DNA from: Flavobacterium agri
GTDB taxonomy: Bacteria; Bacteroidota; Bacteroidia; Flavobacteriales; Flavobacteriaceae
DNA length: 64,000 bases
Reading direction: 5' to 3'
Assembly (NCBI RefSeq): GCF_013401995.1
Contig: NZ_JACBJI010000001.1
Coordinates: 618,905 to 682,904 of the forward strand
Part shown: one piece after another, positions 52,728 to 61,336 of the stretch
Numbering within the stretch: position 1 is the stretch's first letter
Layout: the number at the start of each line of letters is the position of its first letter
Made by a program: the position numbers and the translations under genes
The notes under the pieces: model-generated
What the model saw: only the letters and a program-made list of their open reading frames with translations
Told to the model about the DNA's origin: nothing
The model's database searches: none

Positions 52728-54755
52728 ATGACCGCCATTACGATCCTAATGCTCTTACTATCAATAGTTTTGGCGGCCGGATTGGCATTCTACCAATATC
52801 TTTTCAAAGCAGGACACAAGAGTAAAACCCATCTGTTGCTAGCCTTCTTGCGTTTCATTACGATTTTTGGCGTATTGCTGCTGCTTATCAATCCGAAAGT
52901 CACCAAAAGCACCTACGAGACAGAAAAGACACCTTTGCCTGTTGTAGTAGACAATTCCGCATCGGTAATTGACCTCAAAGCAGATGCCGCGGCTACCGAA
53001 GTTTTCAGGAAACTCACTTCGGATTCGCGTTTAAAAGACAAATTCGATATGCAGACGTACCGTTTCGATTCAGGCTTCGAACCATCCGAAAGCTTCGATT
53101 TCAAAGGCAGGCAGACGAATCTCGACGAAGTGGCCAAGAACCTCAAGAGTATCAACCGGAACCGCAAGTATCCGTCGGTCGTCATTACGGACGGAAATCA
53201 AACCGAAGGAAGCGATTACGTGTACAGCTTTTCGCCCGAGAATAAGGTTTATCCGATCATTTTGGGCGACACGACGACTTTTCTCGATTTGCGCGTGATG
53301 CAAGTCAACGTGAACAAATACGCTTTCCACAAGAACAAATTTCCGGTAGAGGTTTTCCTTCAATATTCGGGAAACAAAAGCGTGAACGCGAATTTCAGCA
53401 TCACCAAAGGTTCGACTGTCCTGAGCCGTCAGCAAGTATCATTTTCGTCATCAAAACGTTCGGAAGTCGTCAATTTGCTGCTCCCGGCAGATAATGTCGG
53501 TTTGGAGGTTTTCAAGGCCAACCTGACGTCGAGCGAATCGGAGAAAAACACGTATAACAACACCAAGAATTTTGCGGTGGAAGTGATCGATCAACGCACC
53601 GAAATCGCGATCATATCGTCTATCAACCATCCGGATCTTGGTACTTTGAAACGTGCCATAGAATCGAATTCACAACGTAAGGTAACTATCCTTAAACCAA
53701 ACGCTGCTAATTCATTACGCGACTACAATGTTTTAATTTTGTATCAGCCATCGGCCGAATTCCGACAAGTTTTCGAAGCCAATAAAAGTGCCGGCGTCAA
53801 CACGTTTATCATTACGGGCGACAATACCGATTTCGGTTTTCTGAACCAACAGCAATCGGATCTGGAATTCCGCATGAGTTCGCAAAAAGAAGACTACATC
53901 GCAGCCTTTGATTCGGGTTTCAACCTGTTCGCGATAGACGATATAGGATTCGCATCGTTCCCGCCTTTGGAAAATACATTCGGGACGGTTTCGGTAAAAG
54001 GCAACGCGAATACGCTTTTGGGCGCGACGATCCGCAACATCGATGCGGGTTCGCCTATGCTGACGTTCTTTGAAAACGGCGGCAAACGTTCGGCTTACCT
54101 GTTGGGCGAAGGCATTTGGAAGTGGCGTCTGCAATCGCACATCGACAACAAATCGTTCGAAAAATTCGATATTTTCGCCGATAAGATCGTGCAATATCTC
54201 GCGTCCGACAATTCGCGCAAGTCGCTTGTCGTGAACCATGAGAGTTTTTACAATTCGGGAGAAGCGATCGCGATCACGGCCCAATTCTTCAACAAGAACT
54301 ACGAATTCGACGACAAGGCGAGACTTACGATAACGGTCACGAACAAAGTCACGAAGCAAACCAAGCGTTACGATCTGCTCAAAACCAACAATTCCTATAA
54401 GGTCAACCTCGACGGATTGGCGGCCGGACAATACAATTTTTCGGTGCGTGAATTGGGCAGCAATACCAATTACAACGGCTATTTCGAGATTCTCGATTTC
54501 GACATAGAAAAACAGTTCGTGAATCCCGACGTGGCGAAACTGAGCCAATTGGCGTCGCAGACTTCGGGCAAAGCGTACCTTCCGAACCAAGTCGACGATT
54601 TGATCCAGTCACTCTTGAGCAATACCGACTACAAATCGGTAGAGAAGGAAATCGTAAGGAAAATACCGTTGATCGACAGCCTGCTCATGCTTATCCTGAT
54701 CGCCTGTTCGCTGGCTGCCGAATGGTTCATCCGCAAGTACAACGGCATGCTTTAA
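52728..54755 (+). CDS. VWA-like membrane protein of unknown function
   Basis: The 675-residue protein has two N-terminal membrane helices (about 3-25 and 36-54), a large extracytoplasmic part and one C-terminal helix (about 648-668). The first soluble domain looks like a VWA domain, with VVVDNSASV in the DxSxS place and VVITDGNQT supplying the TDG step. Later parts resemble the beta-sandwich and class I glutamine amidotransferase-like regions seen in related Bacteroidota membrane proteins (LILYQPSAEF, FIITGDNTDFG), without an obvious catalytic Cys. It may be a Bat-type stress or envelope assembly protein; this is tentative. Its stop overlaps the convergent DinB stop. Confidence 0.8.
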   Translation: MTAITILMLLLSIVLAAGLAFYQYLFKAGHKSKTHLLLAFLRFITIFGVLLLLINPKVTKSTYETEKTPLPVVVDNSASVIDLKADAAATEVFRKLTSDSRLKDKFDMQTYRFDSGFEPSESFDFKGRQTNLDEVAKNLKSINRNRKYPSVVITDGNQTEGSDYVYSFSPENKVYPIILGDTTTFLDLRVMQVNVNKYAFHKNKFPVEVFLQYSGNKSVNANFSITKGSTVLSRQQVSFSSSKRSEVVNLLLPADNVGLEVFKANLTSSESEKNTYNNTKNFAVEVIDQRTEIAIISSINHPDLGTLKRAIESNSQRKVTILKPNAANSLRDYNVLILYQPSAEFRQVFEANKSAGVNTFIITGDNTDFGFLNQQQSDLEFRMSSQKEDYIAAFDSGFNLFAIDDIGFASFPPLENTFGTVSVKGNANTLLGATIRNIDAGSPMLTFFENGGKRSAYLLGEGIWKWRLQSHIDNKSFEKFDIFADKIVQYLASDNSRKSLVVNHESFYNSGEAIAITAQFFNKNYEFDDKARLTITVTNKVTKQTKRYDLLKTNNSYKVNLDGLAAGQYNFSVRELGSNTNYNGYFEILDFDIEKQFVNPDVAKLSQLASQTSGKAYLPNQVDDLIQSLLSNTDYKSVEKEIVRKIPLIDSLLMLILIACSLAAEWFIRKYNGML

Positions 54756-55249
54756 AAGCCTTTTTCATCGGCCGAAGGACCGTAAACCGACGGCACCGCA
54801 ATATCATTGAGCCTCATGTAAACCGTCAATTGCCCGCGGTGATGCACCCAATGGTTGAGCGTCGTCGGGATATCGTTTTTCTTGGAAGCCGAATACAGTT
54901 CCTTCCCATGATCCTTTAAATAGAACATTCCGTCGAGGTCTTTGTCTTTGGCTTTGGAAAGTGTCTTTTTCGCCTTTTCGACATTTTGATCGAAATACGC
55001 GACCAATTGGGCGTTCGTTTCGATTTTAGGTTGCGGAAACGTAGCAAAATCGATGACCGAATCTTCCATCATATGTACGATCCACAATGGGATTTGGGCC
55101 ACGAGAACCGACAGGTAACCCATTTCCATGGATTTTGGGTGAGGTTTGAATCCGAATAGCGATTCGGGAATGCGCTCCAGGCATTTTCGTGTCGAAGCTA
55201 TTTCGAGATTGAGTTCCCCGAGTAGCGCAGAGGTGAGCGTGTTGTCCAT
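54752..55249 (-). CDS. DinB-family four-helix protein
   Basis: The 165-residue protein has the DinB/YfiT-like four-helix pattern. The C-terminal metal-site motif is intact (LNHWVHHRGQLTVYMRL), but the first-helix His, usually in an L-x-x-H-x-x-E/D context, is not seen (GYLSVLVAQIPLW is there instead), so metal binding may be incomplete. Relatives include thiol transferases such as BstA and mycothiol-dependent isomerases. Its stop codon overlaps that of the gene on the other strand (both within TTTAAA). Confidence 0.85.
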   Translation of the reverse strand: MDNTLTSALLGELNLEIASTRKCLERIPESLFGFKPHPKSMEMGYLSVLVAQIPLWIVHMMEDSVIDFATFPQPKIETNAQLVAYFDQNVEKAKKTLSKAKDKDLDGMFYLKDHGKELYSASKKNDIPTTLNHWVHHRGQLTVYMRLNDIAVPSVYGPSADEKGF

Positions 55250-55373
55250 AAGTAGTTGTTTTGGTTAAAGTTACACGATACGAATTTCTCTTAAGCGAAC
55301 TTTAAGTTGTATTTAAGACAGGCTTAAGCGAGTCCGGATACGGTTTTTTGACTTTTGTCGAAAATTGTATCCA

Positions 55374-57332
55374 ATGTTGCTCCAAAGAATGTTTTCCGGG
55401 CGTTATGCGTTGCTGCTCGCCTTTATCAGCTGGTTTTTGGCAGTATCCTTTTTACTGCGCATCGTTTTTTTGGGATGGGAAGCCAACGAGGTTTCGCGAA
55501 GCCTGTTCGACATCGTCCGCACTTTTTTGACGGGTTTTTTCTTCGACATAGGAACCGCAAGTTTCATGGCTTTGCCGGCCTTGGTTTACTTCACCGTATT
55601 GCCCAATCGCTTTGCGGGTTCTAAATTCGACAAGGCTTTCAGCAGTTTCTTTGCCGTGCTTACGCTGTTCATTCTCGTATTCACGTTTTTTGCTGAGATC
55701 ACGTTTTGGGATGAATTCCGCACGCGCTTCAACTTCATCGCGGTCGATTACCTGATTTACACGCATGAAGTCATTGCGAACATCCGTCAATCGTATCCGT
55801 TGCCGCTTTTGGTTTTGGGCGTGGCTACGCTCACGTTTCTGGTCACGTATATTTTCTATCGAAGACGGATTTTCGAAAACACGTTTACACACAAAGCGGG
55901 TTTCAAACAGCGTTTTGTCGTATTCGCGTGCATCGTTTCGATTGCGCTTTTCTTCTCGTTTTTCGTGACCAACAACCAGGCGGAATGGTCATCCAACCGC
56001 TACAATTCCGAAATTTCAAAGTCAGGGATTTATTCGTTTTTTGCGGCCATGCGGAACAACCGTATGGATTACGACGAGTTTTACACGACGAATTCCGATG
56101 CGGACGCCTTTGCGATGATGCGATCCAAACTAAGCGGACAGCAGGTTGCATTCTCGAGTTCGGGCAATTCCATCCATCGCAATATTGGAGTCGCGAATCC
56201 TTCAAAACAGAAAAAGAATGTCGTTTTTATCCTTACCGAAAGCCTGAGCGCCAAGTTCATGAACGAGTTCGGAAATAAGGAAAACATAACGCCGTTTCTG
56301 GACAGCATCGCCCAAAAGAGCCTGTTTTTCACGAATATGTACGCCACGGGAACGAGAACGGTTCGCGGTATGGAAGCCGTGACCTTATGCGTGCCGCCGA
56401 CTCCGGGCCAAAGCATCGTGAAACGTCCCGAGAACAAGGATCTATATACGATTTCGAACGTTTTCCGCTCAAGGGATTACGCCTGCAATTTCTTTTACGG
56501 AGGAGACGGGTATTTCGACAACATGAACGCTTATTTCGGTGGCAACGGATTCGATATTTACGATCGCGGCCGCGGAAGTGTGCTCAGCGACAATATAAAG
56601 ACCACACGTCACAATATCGAAGACCGTGAAGTGACGTTCGAGAACGCTTGGGGAATCTGCGACGAGGACATCTTCTCCAAAATGCTCAAAGTGGCCGATG
56701 AACAATACCAAAAGGGCAGGCCTTTCCTCAATTTCGTGATGACGACGTCGAATCACAGGCCGTATACGTATCCGTCGGGGAAAATCGACATTCCGTCGGG
56801 AACGAACAGGCAAGGCGCCGTGAAATATACCGATTACGCGTTTCGCGAACTTTTCGAAAAGGCACGCAAGAAGCCGTGGTTCAAGAACACCGTTTTCGTG
56901 ATCATCGCCGACCATTGCGCGAGCAGTGCCGGAAAAGACGAAATAGACGTGGCCAATTACCACATCCCGGCTTTTGTGATCAATCTTCCCGAACAGCAGA
57001 ACGCCAAAGTAGGGAAGTTGTGTTCCCAAATCGATTTGTTTCCGACACTTTTTTCGGCCATGGATTGGGATTACGAATCTGATTTTTACGGCAAGGACGT
57101 GCTTTCGGACACTTTTGAACCACGCGCGCTTTTCGGAACGTATCGCAAGCTTTGCCTTATGAAAGAGGACAAGGTCATGGTGCTTTCGGACGGCAAGAAG
57201 CAGAATTTCTACCGGTGGGAAAAATCGAACAACAATCTCCAGCCGCTCAAAATGGACCGTTCTTTCTTGTCTGAAGCGATTTCGTACTACCAGACCGCCG
57301 ATTATTTATTCACACACAAATTGTTGAAATAA
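55374..57332 (+). CDS. LTA-synthase-like sulfatase-fold membrane transferase (copy A)
   Basis: The protein has about 652 residues from the ATG at 55374; an in-frame TTG lies 9 bp upstream. It has about five N-terminal membrane helices (to about residue 200) and an extracytoplasmic alkaline-phosphatase/sulfatase domain (about 280-600). Metal and nucleophile elements are FILTESLSAKF (Glu), the Thr in MYATGTRTVRGME, and VIIADHC with downstream His in NYHIPAF. In Gram-positives such enzymes transfer glycerol-phosphate; here they more likely modify an envelope glycan or lipid. A related protein lies at the right edge of the window. Confidence 0.92.
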   Translation: MLLQRMFSGRYALLLAFISWFLAVSFLLRIVFLGWEANEVSRSLFDIVRTFLTGFFFDIGTASFMALPALVYFTVLPNRFAGSKFDKAFSSFFAVLTLFILVFTFFAEITFWDEFRTRFNFIAVDYLIYTHEVIANIRQSYPLPLLVLGVATLTFLVTYIFYRRRIFENTFTHKAGFKQRFVVFACIVSIALFFSFFVTNNQAEWSSNRYNSEISKSGIYSFFAAMRNNRMDYDEFYTTNSDADAFAMMRSKLSGQQVAFSSSGNSIHRNIGVANPSKQKKNVVFILTESLSAKFMNEFGNKENITPFLDSIAQKSLFFTNMYATGTRTVRGMEAVTLCVPPTPGQSIVKRPENKDLYTISNVFRSRDYACNFFYGGDGYFDNMNAYFGGNGFDIYDRGRGSVLSDNIKTTRHNIEDREVTFENAWGICDEDIFSKMLKVADEQYQKGRPFLNFVMTTSNHRPYTYPSGKIDIPSGTNRQGAVKYTDYAFRELFEKARKKPWFKNTVFVIIADHCASSAGKDEIDVANYHIPAFVINLPEQQNAKVGKLCSQIDLFPTLFSAMDWDYESDFYGKDVLSDTFEPRALFGTYRKLCLMKEDKVMVLSDGKKQNFYRWEKSNNNLQPLKMDRSFLSEAISYYQTADYLFTHKLLK

Positions 57333-57394
57333 AGCCCCGATGATTCGACATCGGTTGGGAATTACGCAATACATTTATCCTCAAATTGCAGGAT

Positions 57395-57814
57395 ATGAAA
57401 CCCATTCTAATCGCGCTGTTGCTGGTCTCGACCTCGCTTTCGGCCCAGACGTGGAAAACGGATCTCAACGAGGCTTTGCGTGAAGCGGGCAGCTCGGGAA
57501 AAAACGTGTTACTGTTCTTTTCGGTATCGGACGCTTGCGATATCTGCCGCAGGCTCGACCACGATGTTTTTCAGTCTCAGGAATTCCTCGACTACGCCAA
57601 AGACAATCTGGTTCTCGTGAAGCTCGATTTCAAAAATCAGGCTTCGCAGGACAAAGCCGACCAATTGCTCATCGTAGAAAAGTACAATAAAGACGGATTC
57701 TTTCCGTGGGTCGTGATCGTGAACGCCAACCAGAAGGTCGTCGGTAAATTGCCGATGTACGAAGACCAGAGCATACGCCAATACTTATCGCAGATCAAGG
57801 CCGCGAACCGCTAA
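57395..57814 (+). CDS. Exported thioredoxin-like protein (CDIC motif)
   Basis: The 139-residue protein has a signal peptide (MKPILIALLLVSTSLSAQ) and one thioredoxin-fold domain. The active-site motif is CDIC (in VSDACDICRR) rather than CGPC, and the cis-Pro is in FFPWVVIV. It belongs with thioredoxin-like families such as DUF255/Thioredoxin_7 and could be a periplasmic reductase or isomerase. The ATG at 57395 is preferred over a TTG 9 bp upstream. The next gene has its own -7 box, but similar function makes coregulation likely. Confidence 0.87.
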   Translation: MKPILIALLLVSTSLSAQTWKTDLNEALREAGSSGKNVLLFFSVSDACDICRRLDHDVFQSQEFLDYAKDNLVLVKLDFKNQASQDKADQLLIVEKYNKDGFFPWVVIVNANQKVVGKLPMYEDQSIRQYLSQIKAANR

Positions 57815-57865
57815 TCTTAAGGCAATCTTAAGCCGGTGCGGAAAATAGGTTGGAGGTACATGCGT

Positions 57866-57873
57866 TACTTTTG
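57866..57873 (+). promoter_or_regulatory. -7 box for the thioredoxin-ApbE operon
   Basis: TACTTTTG matches TAnnTTTG, 14 bp before the ATG at 57888. No -33 TTG is seen at the expected distance, which may mean an activated promoter. Confidence 0.5.
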
Positions 57874-57887
57874 GAAATCCAACAAAT

Positions 57888-58319
57888 ATGAAGACACTCG
57901 TTTGCTTATTGCTTTTTGTGTTGCCTTTTCAATGGCAGACCGATTTCGACACGGCCAAAAAAACAGCCGGTCAAGAACACAAACTCATCCTACTCAATTT
58001 TTCGGGTTCCGACTGGTGCGGCCCTTGCATCCTTTTCACCAAAGAGTATTTGGGAAGTGAGGATTTTTCCCAAATAGCCGACAAGGACCTTGTTTGTGTC
58101 AACGCCGATTTCCCTCGTAAAAGCAAGAACAAGCTTTCTGCCGAATTGACCAAATCGAACGAAGCCCTGGCCGAACGATACAACAAAGAAGGCGTCTTTC
58201 CTTTTACGCTTTTGTTGGACGCAAAAGGCAACGTCATAAAGACCTGGGCGGGTAAACCCAAAGAAACCCCGGGCGAATGGACATCGAACCTCAAATCGCT
58301 CATCCAGTCCAAAAAATAA
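57888..58319 (+). CDS. Exported thioredoxin (CGPC) of the ApbE operon
   Basis: The 143-residue protein has a short signal peptide (MKTLVCLLLFVLPFQWQ) and a thioredoxin domain with active site WCGPC in SGSDWCGPCILF and cis-Pro in GVFPFTLLLD. A Lys/Arg-rich loop (NADFPRKSKNKLS) follows the second strand. It is the first gene of a row in which the next ATG is 1 bp after the stop. It could keep thiols of the small CGCN lipoprotein two genes downstream reduced (inference). Confidence 0.93.
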   Translation: MKTLVCLLLFVLPFQWQTDFDTAKKTAGQEHKLILLNFSGSDWCGPCILFTKEYLGSEDFSQIADKDLVCVNADFPRKSKNKLSAELTKSNEALAERYNKEGVFPFTLLLDAKGNVIKTWAGKPKETPGEWTSNLKSLIQSKK

Positions 58320-58320
58320 T

Positions 58321-59244
58321 ATGAAGGCATTCAAACGTTCCATGCGGCTTATGGGCAATACGTTTTCGTTTTCGGCGGTTTCCGATGACGAAAAAACGGC
58401 CCAACACCACATAGACGAAGCCATCGGCGAAATAAAGCGTATCGAAGCCTTGCTCACGACTTTCGACGCGAACAGCCAAACGAATGCCATCAACGAAATG
58501 GCCGGAAAGCGACCGGTAAAAGTCGATTCGGAAGTGTTTTCTCTGATCGAACGCAGCCTTGCCATTTCACGCATCACCCAAGGCGCTTTCGACATCTCGT
58601 ACGGCAGCCTCGACAAAAGCCTGTGGAATTTCGACCGGAACATGACGCGTTTGCCCGATTTGGAAACTGCAAAAAAAATGGTGCATTTAATCGATTACCG
58701 CAACATCGAACTCGATCGGGAAAACGAAACGGTGTTCCTGAAAAGAGAGGGCATGCGCATCGGTTTCGGCGGAATCGGGAAAGGATATGCCGCCGAATGC
58801 GCCAAACGACTGGTGCGGAAAAACGGTCTTGAAAACGGCATCATCAACGCGAGCGGCGACTTGACTGCGTGGGGATTCCAGGCCGACGGCAAACCGTGGA
58901 CGATAGGTGTCGCCAATCCCGACAAACCCGATTTCCCTTTTTCGTATCTCGAGATTTCGGGCAAAGCCGTAGCTACATCGGGCAATTACGAGAAGTTCGT
59001 CATGATAAACGGCAAGAAATATTCGCACACAATAGACCCGAAAACGGGATTGCCGATTTCGGGCATCAAAAGCGTCACGGTCATTTGCGACAATGCCGAA
59101 TTCGCCGACGCCATGGCTACACCGATCGCGGTCATGGGAATCAATGCCGGAATGGATCTCGTGAACCAGATTCCCGGGCTGTACGCGATCGTCATCGATG
59201 ACTACAACAAAATATATACCTCAAAAAACATCAACCTCAATTGA
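58321..59244 (+). CDS. apbE: ApbE, FAD:protein FMN transferase
   Basis: ApbE transfers FMN from FAD to a Ser or Thr of target proteins (flavinylation). The 307-residue protein has the full catalytic domain: RLMGNTFSF, AFDISYGSL, FGGIGKGYAAE, INASGDLTAWG, ATSGNYEKF and HTIDPKTGLPI, with acidic/hydroxyl metal-site residues in the last third (DAMATPIAVMG). There is no signal peptide or lipobox, unlike most bacterial ApbE, and no upstream start that could add one, so it appears cytosolic. The adjacent gene encodes a small lipoprotein that is the natural candidate substrate. Confidence 0.95.
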   Translation: MKAFKRSMRLMGNTFSFSAVSDDEKTAQHHIDEAIGEIKRIEALLTTFDANSQTNAINEMAGKRPVKVDSEVFSLIERSLAISRITQGAFDISYGSLDKSLWNFDRNMTRLPDLETAKKMVHLIDYRNIELDRENETVFLKREGMRIGFGGIGKGYAAECAKRLVRKNGLENGIINASGDLTAWGFQADGKPWTIGVANPDKPDFPFSYLEISGKAVATSGNYEKFVMINGKKYSHTIDPKTGLPISGIKSVTVICDNAEFADAMATPIAVMGINAGMDLVNQIPGLYAIVIDDYNKIYTSKNINLN

Positions 59245-59245
59245 T

Positions 59246-59473
59246 ATGAAACTTAAAAAGAACAGCATCCGAATACTTTTTGTCCTTGCGATGTCGGCCA
59301 CCGCGATTTCGTGCGCCGAAGTCAAGGAGTACCAGAAATCCAAGCTCAACGACTCCGAAATGGCGCTTACCAATCGCAAGGTCGAAAAGACAGAACTGAG
59401 TTTCCAATCGTACAGGGAAGGCGCATCGGGCGCGAATTCGGGAAAAAGCGGAGGCGGCTGCGGCTGTAATTGA
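59246..59473 (+). CDS. Small DUF4266-type lipoprotein with CGCN tail
   Basis: The 75-residue protein starts 1 bp after the apbE stop. It has a lipoprotein-like signal (MSATAISCAEV, Cys23), VKEYQKSKLNDSEMAL, which matches the DUF4266 core, then REGASGANSG, a Gly/Ser-rich stretch and the C-terminal GGGCGCN. DUF4266 proteins typically end this way and are found next to ApbE and DUF3570. REGAS/SGAN resembles the hydroxyl-residue-after-Gly-Ala pattern of ApbE targets, so Ser may carry FMN; the two terminal Cys could bind metal or form a disulfide. Both are hypotheses. The 48-bp longer frame lies inside apbE. Confidence 0.88.
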   Translation: MKLKKNSIRILFVLAMSATAISCAEVKEYQKSKLNDSEMALTNRKVEKTELSFQSYREGASGANSGKSGGGCGCN

Positions 59474-59475
59474 AC

Positions 59476-60657
59476 ATGAAAAAGCATCTTATCACGGGAT
59501 TTGCGCTGCTCGCGCTTTTCCAACTCAAAGCCCAACAGCAACCGACCGACAGCACATCGACGTATAAAAGTACCAAACTCACGTTGGACGAAATCAACCT
59601 CGTGTCGAGCTATTACAAGCAAGATGGCAACCATTCGGCCGTGGAAGGCGGTATCGGCACGCAGGAATTGACCGATTTGTCGAATACGCTCGACGTGAAG
59701 CTCACCAAATACGGCTCGACGGGAAAAAAGCACAGTTTCGGGCTTGAAGTCGGCATCGACCATTACACGTCGGCATCTTCGGACAAGATCGATCCGTCTA
59801 CGGTTTCTTCGGCTTCGTATGGCGACAACCGATTCTATCCGTCGTTGAGTTACGGTTGGGAAGACGAGGAAAAAGGCAAGGCGATCACCGCCGGCGTGTC
59901 TTCGTCTACCGAATTCGATTACCAGTCTTTCGGGGCGAACATCGGTTATTCGAAAAAGACGAAGAACAAAAACGGCGAATTCAGCGCCAAGTTCCAGACG
60001 TATCTCGATCAGATCAAGCTCATCACGCCTATCGAATTGCGCACGTCGGGCGGATACGGTACCGACAACCGGAACACCTATGCTTTTTCGCTAGGCTATT
60101 CCCAAATCGTCAACAAATCGTTCCAGGTCATGTTCATGGCCGACGTGATCTCGCAGCAGGGTTACCTCGGATTGCCCTTTCACAGGGTTTATTTTACCGA
60201 CGGAAGCGTACATCAGGAGAAGTTGCCCGATTCGAGACTGAAGATTCCGATAGGCGTGAGGGCGAGTTATTTCCTGGGTGACAATTTCATCATCCGTGCG
60301 TATTACCGTTATTATTCGGACGATTGGAAACTCACGGCCCACACGTTCGACGTGGAAGTTCCCGTAAAATTGAGCTCGTTCGTTTCGATAAGCCCTTTTT
60401 ACAGGTTCTACAGCCAACAAGGCGCGAAATACTTCAAGGCGTATGCTCAACATTCGGATTCGGACGAGTTTTACACGAGTAATTATGATTTGTCGACTTT
60501 CGACAGTAACTTTATTGGAGCAGGCATACGTTTGGCGCCTCCGAAAGGCGTTTTCGGATGGAGCCATTTCAACATGCTCGAAATCAGATACGGACATTAT
60601 TCAAGGACGGATGGGCTTTCTTCGAACATCATAAGCCTCAATATCCGATACAAATAA
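59476..60657 (+). CDS. DUF3570 outer-membrane beta-barrel-like protein
   Basis: The 393-residue protein begins 2 bp after the DUF4266 stop, with a signal peptide (MKKHLITGFALLALFQLKAQ). The rest is alternating amphipathic strands rich in Tyr, Phe and Gly with an aromatic C-terminal strand (IISLNIRYK), as in outer-membrane beta-barrels. Family landmarks are YYKQDGNHSAVEGGIGTQEL near the N-terminus, GYLGLPFHRVYF, and YRYYSDDWKLTAHTFDVE. DUF3570 proteins have no established function. Its tight coupling to apbE and DUF4266 suggests an outer-membrane conduit or anchor for the same redox system. Confidence 0.92.
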   Translation: MKKHLITGFALLALFQLKAQQQPTDSTSTYKSTKLTLDEINLVSSYYKQDGNHSAVEGGIGTQELTDLSNTLDVKLTKYGSTGKKHSFGLEVGIDHYTSASSDKIDPSTVSSASYGDNRFYPSLSYGWEDEEKGKAITAGVSSSTEFDYQSFGANIGYSKKTKNKNGEFSAKFQTYLDQIKLITPIELRTSGGYGTDNRNTYAFSLGYSQIVNKSFQVMFMADVISQQGYLGLPFHRVYFTDGSVHQEKLPDSRLKIPIGVRASYFLGDNFIIRAYYRYYSDDWKLTAHTFDVEVPVKLSSFVSISPFYRFYSQQGAKYFKAYAQHSDSDEFYTSNYDLSTFDSNFIGAGIRLAPPKGVFGWSHFNMLEIRYGHYSRTDGLSSNIISLNIRYK

Positions 60658-60658
60658 T

Positions 60659-61336
60659 ATGGCAGCAATTTTAATCGTAGAAGACGAAAACGGCATCTCG
60701 AAATTCCTTAAACAAGGGCTTGAGGAAGAAGGTTTTGGCGTGACCATAGCCGCAGACGGACAACAAGGGCTTTATTTGGCGCGTTCCAATACATACGACA
60801 TAATCTTATTGGATTGGATGTTGCCCAAAATGCCCGGAATCGAAGTCTGCACACGGCTTAGGGAAACCGATAAGACCACACCGATCATTTTCGTCACGGC
60901 AAAGGACACGATAATGGAAACCATTGCGGGACTCAGAGCCGGTGCTAACGATTACATCAAGAAACCGTTCAGTTTCGAGGAGCTTTTGGAGCGCATCCGT
61001 GTCCAATTGCGCAAACAGGAAGCACCTCCGGCCGATTTAAGGCTCGGGCCGATTTTGATCCGCAAAGCCACGCATCAGGTGTTCAACGGCGGACAAGAGG
61101 TTTTCCTGACGCAGAAAGAATTCGCGCTGCTCGAATATCTGGTCGCCAACAAAGGCGCGGTGTGTACGCGGAACCGCATCATAGAGGACGTTTGGAACAT
61201 CCATTTCGCTTACGATACGGGCGTGATCGACGTGTTCATCAATTCCATCCGCAAAAAACTCAACCTCAAAAAAGAAGAGGATTGCATCCGAACCATACGA
61301 GGTATCGGGTATATTGCTAACGATATTTCGGTCTAA
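60659..61336 (+). CDS. OmpR/PhoB-family response regulator
   Basis: The 225-residue protein has a receiver (1-118; acidic pair in IVEDEN, Asp52 in LLDWMLPKMPG, Lys in YIKKPFSF) and a winged-helix output domain (about 128-223, FLTQKEFALLEYLVANKG, RTIRGIGYI). It starts 1 bp after the DUF3570 stop and overlaps the kinase start by one base (TAATG), so it belongs to the redox operon and probably controls it. Confidence 0.95.
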   Translation: MAAILIVEDENGISKFLKQGLEEEGFGVTIAADGQQGLYLARSNTYDIILLDWMLPKMPGIEVCTRLRETDKTTPIIFVTAKDTIMETIAGLRAGANDYIKKPFSFEELLERIRVQLRKQEAPPADLRLGPILIRKATHQVFNGGQEVFLTQKEFALLEYLVANKGAVCTRNRIIEDVWNIHFAYDTGVIDVFINSIRKKLNLKKEEDCIRTIRGIGYIANDISV

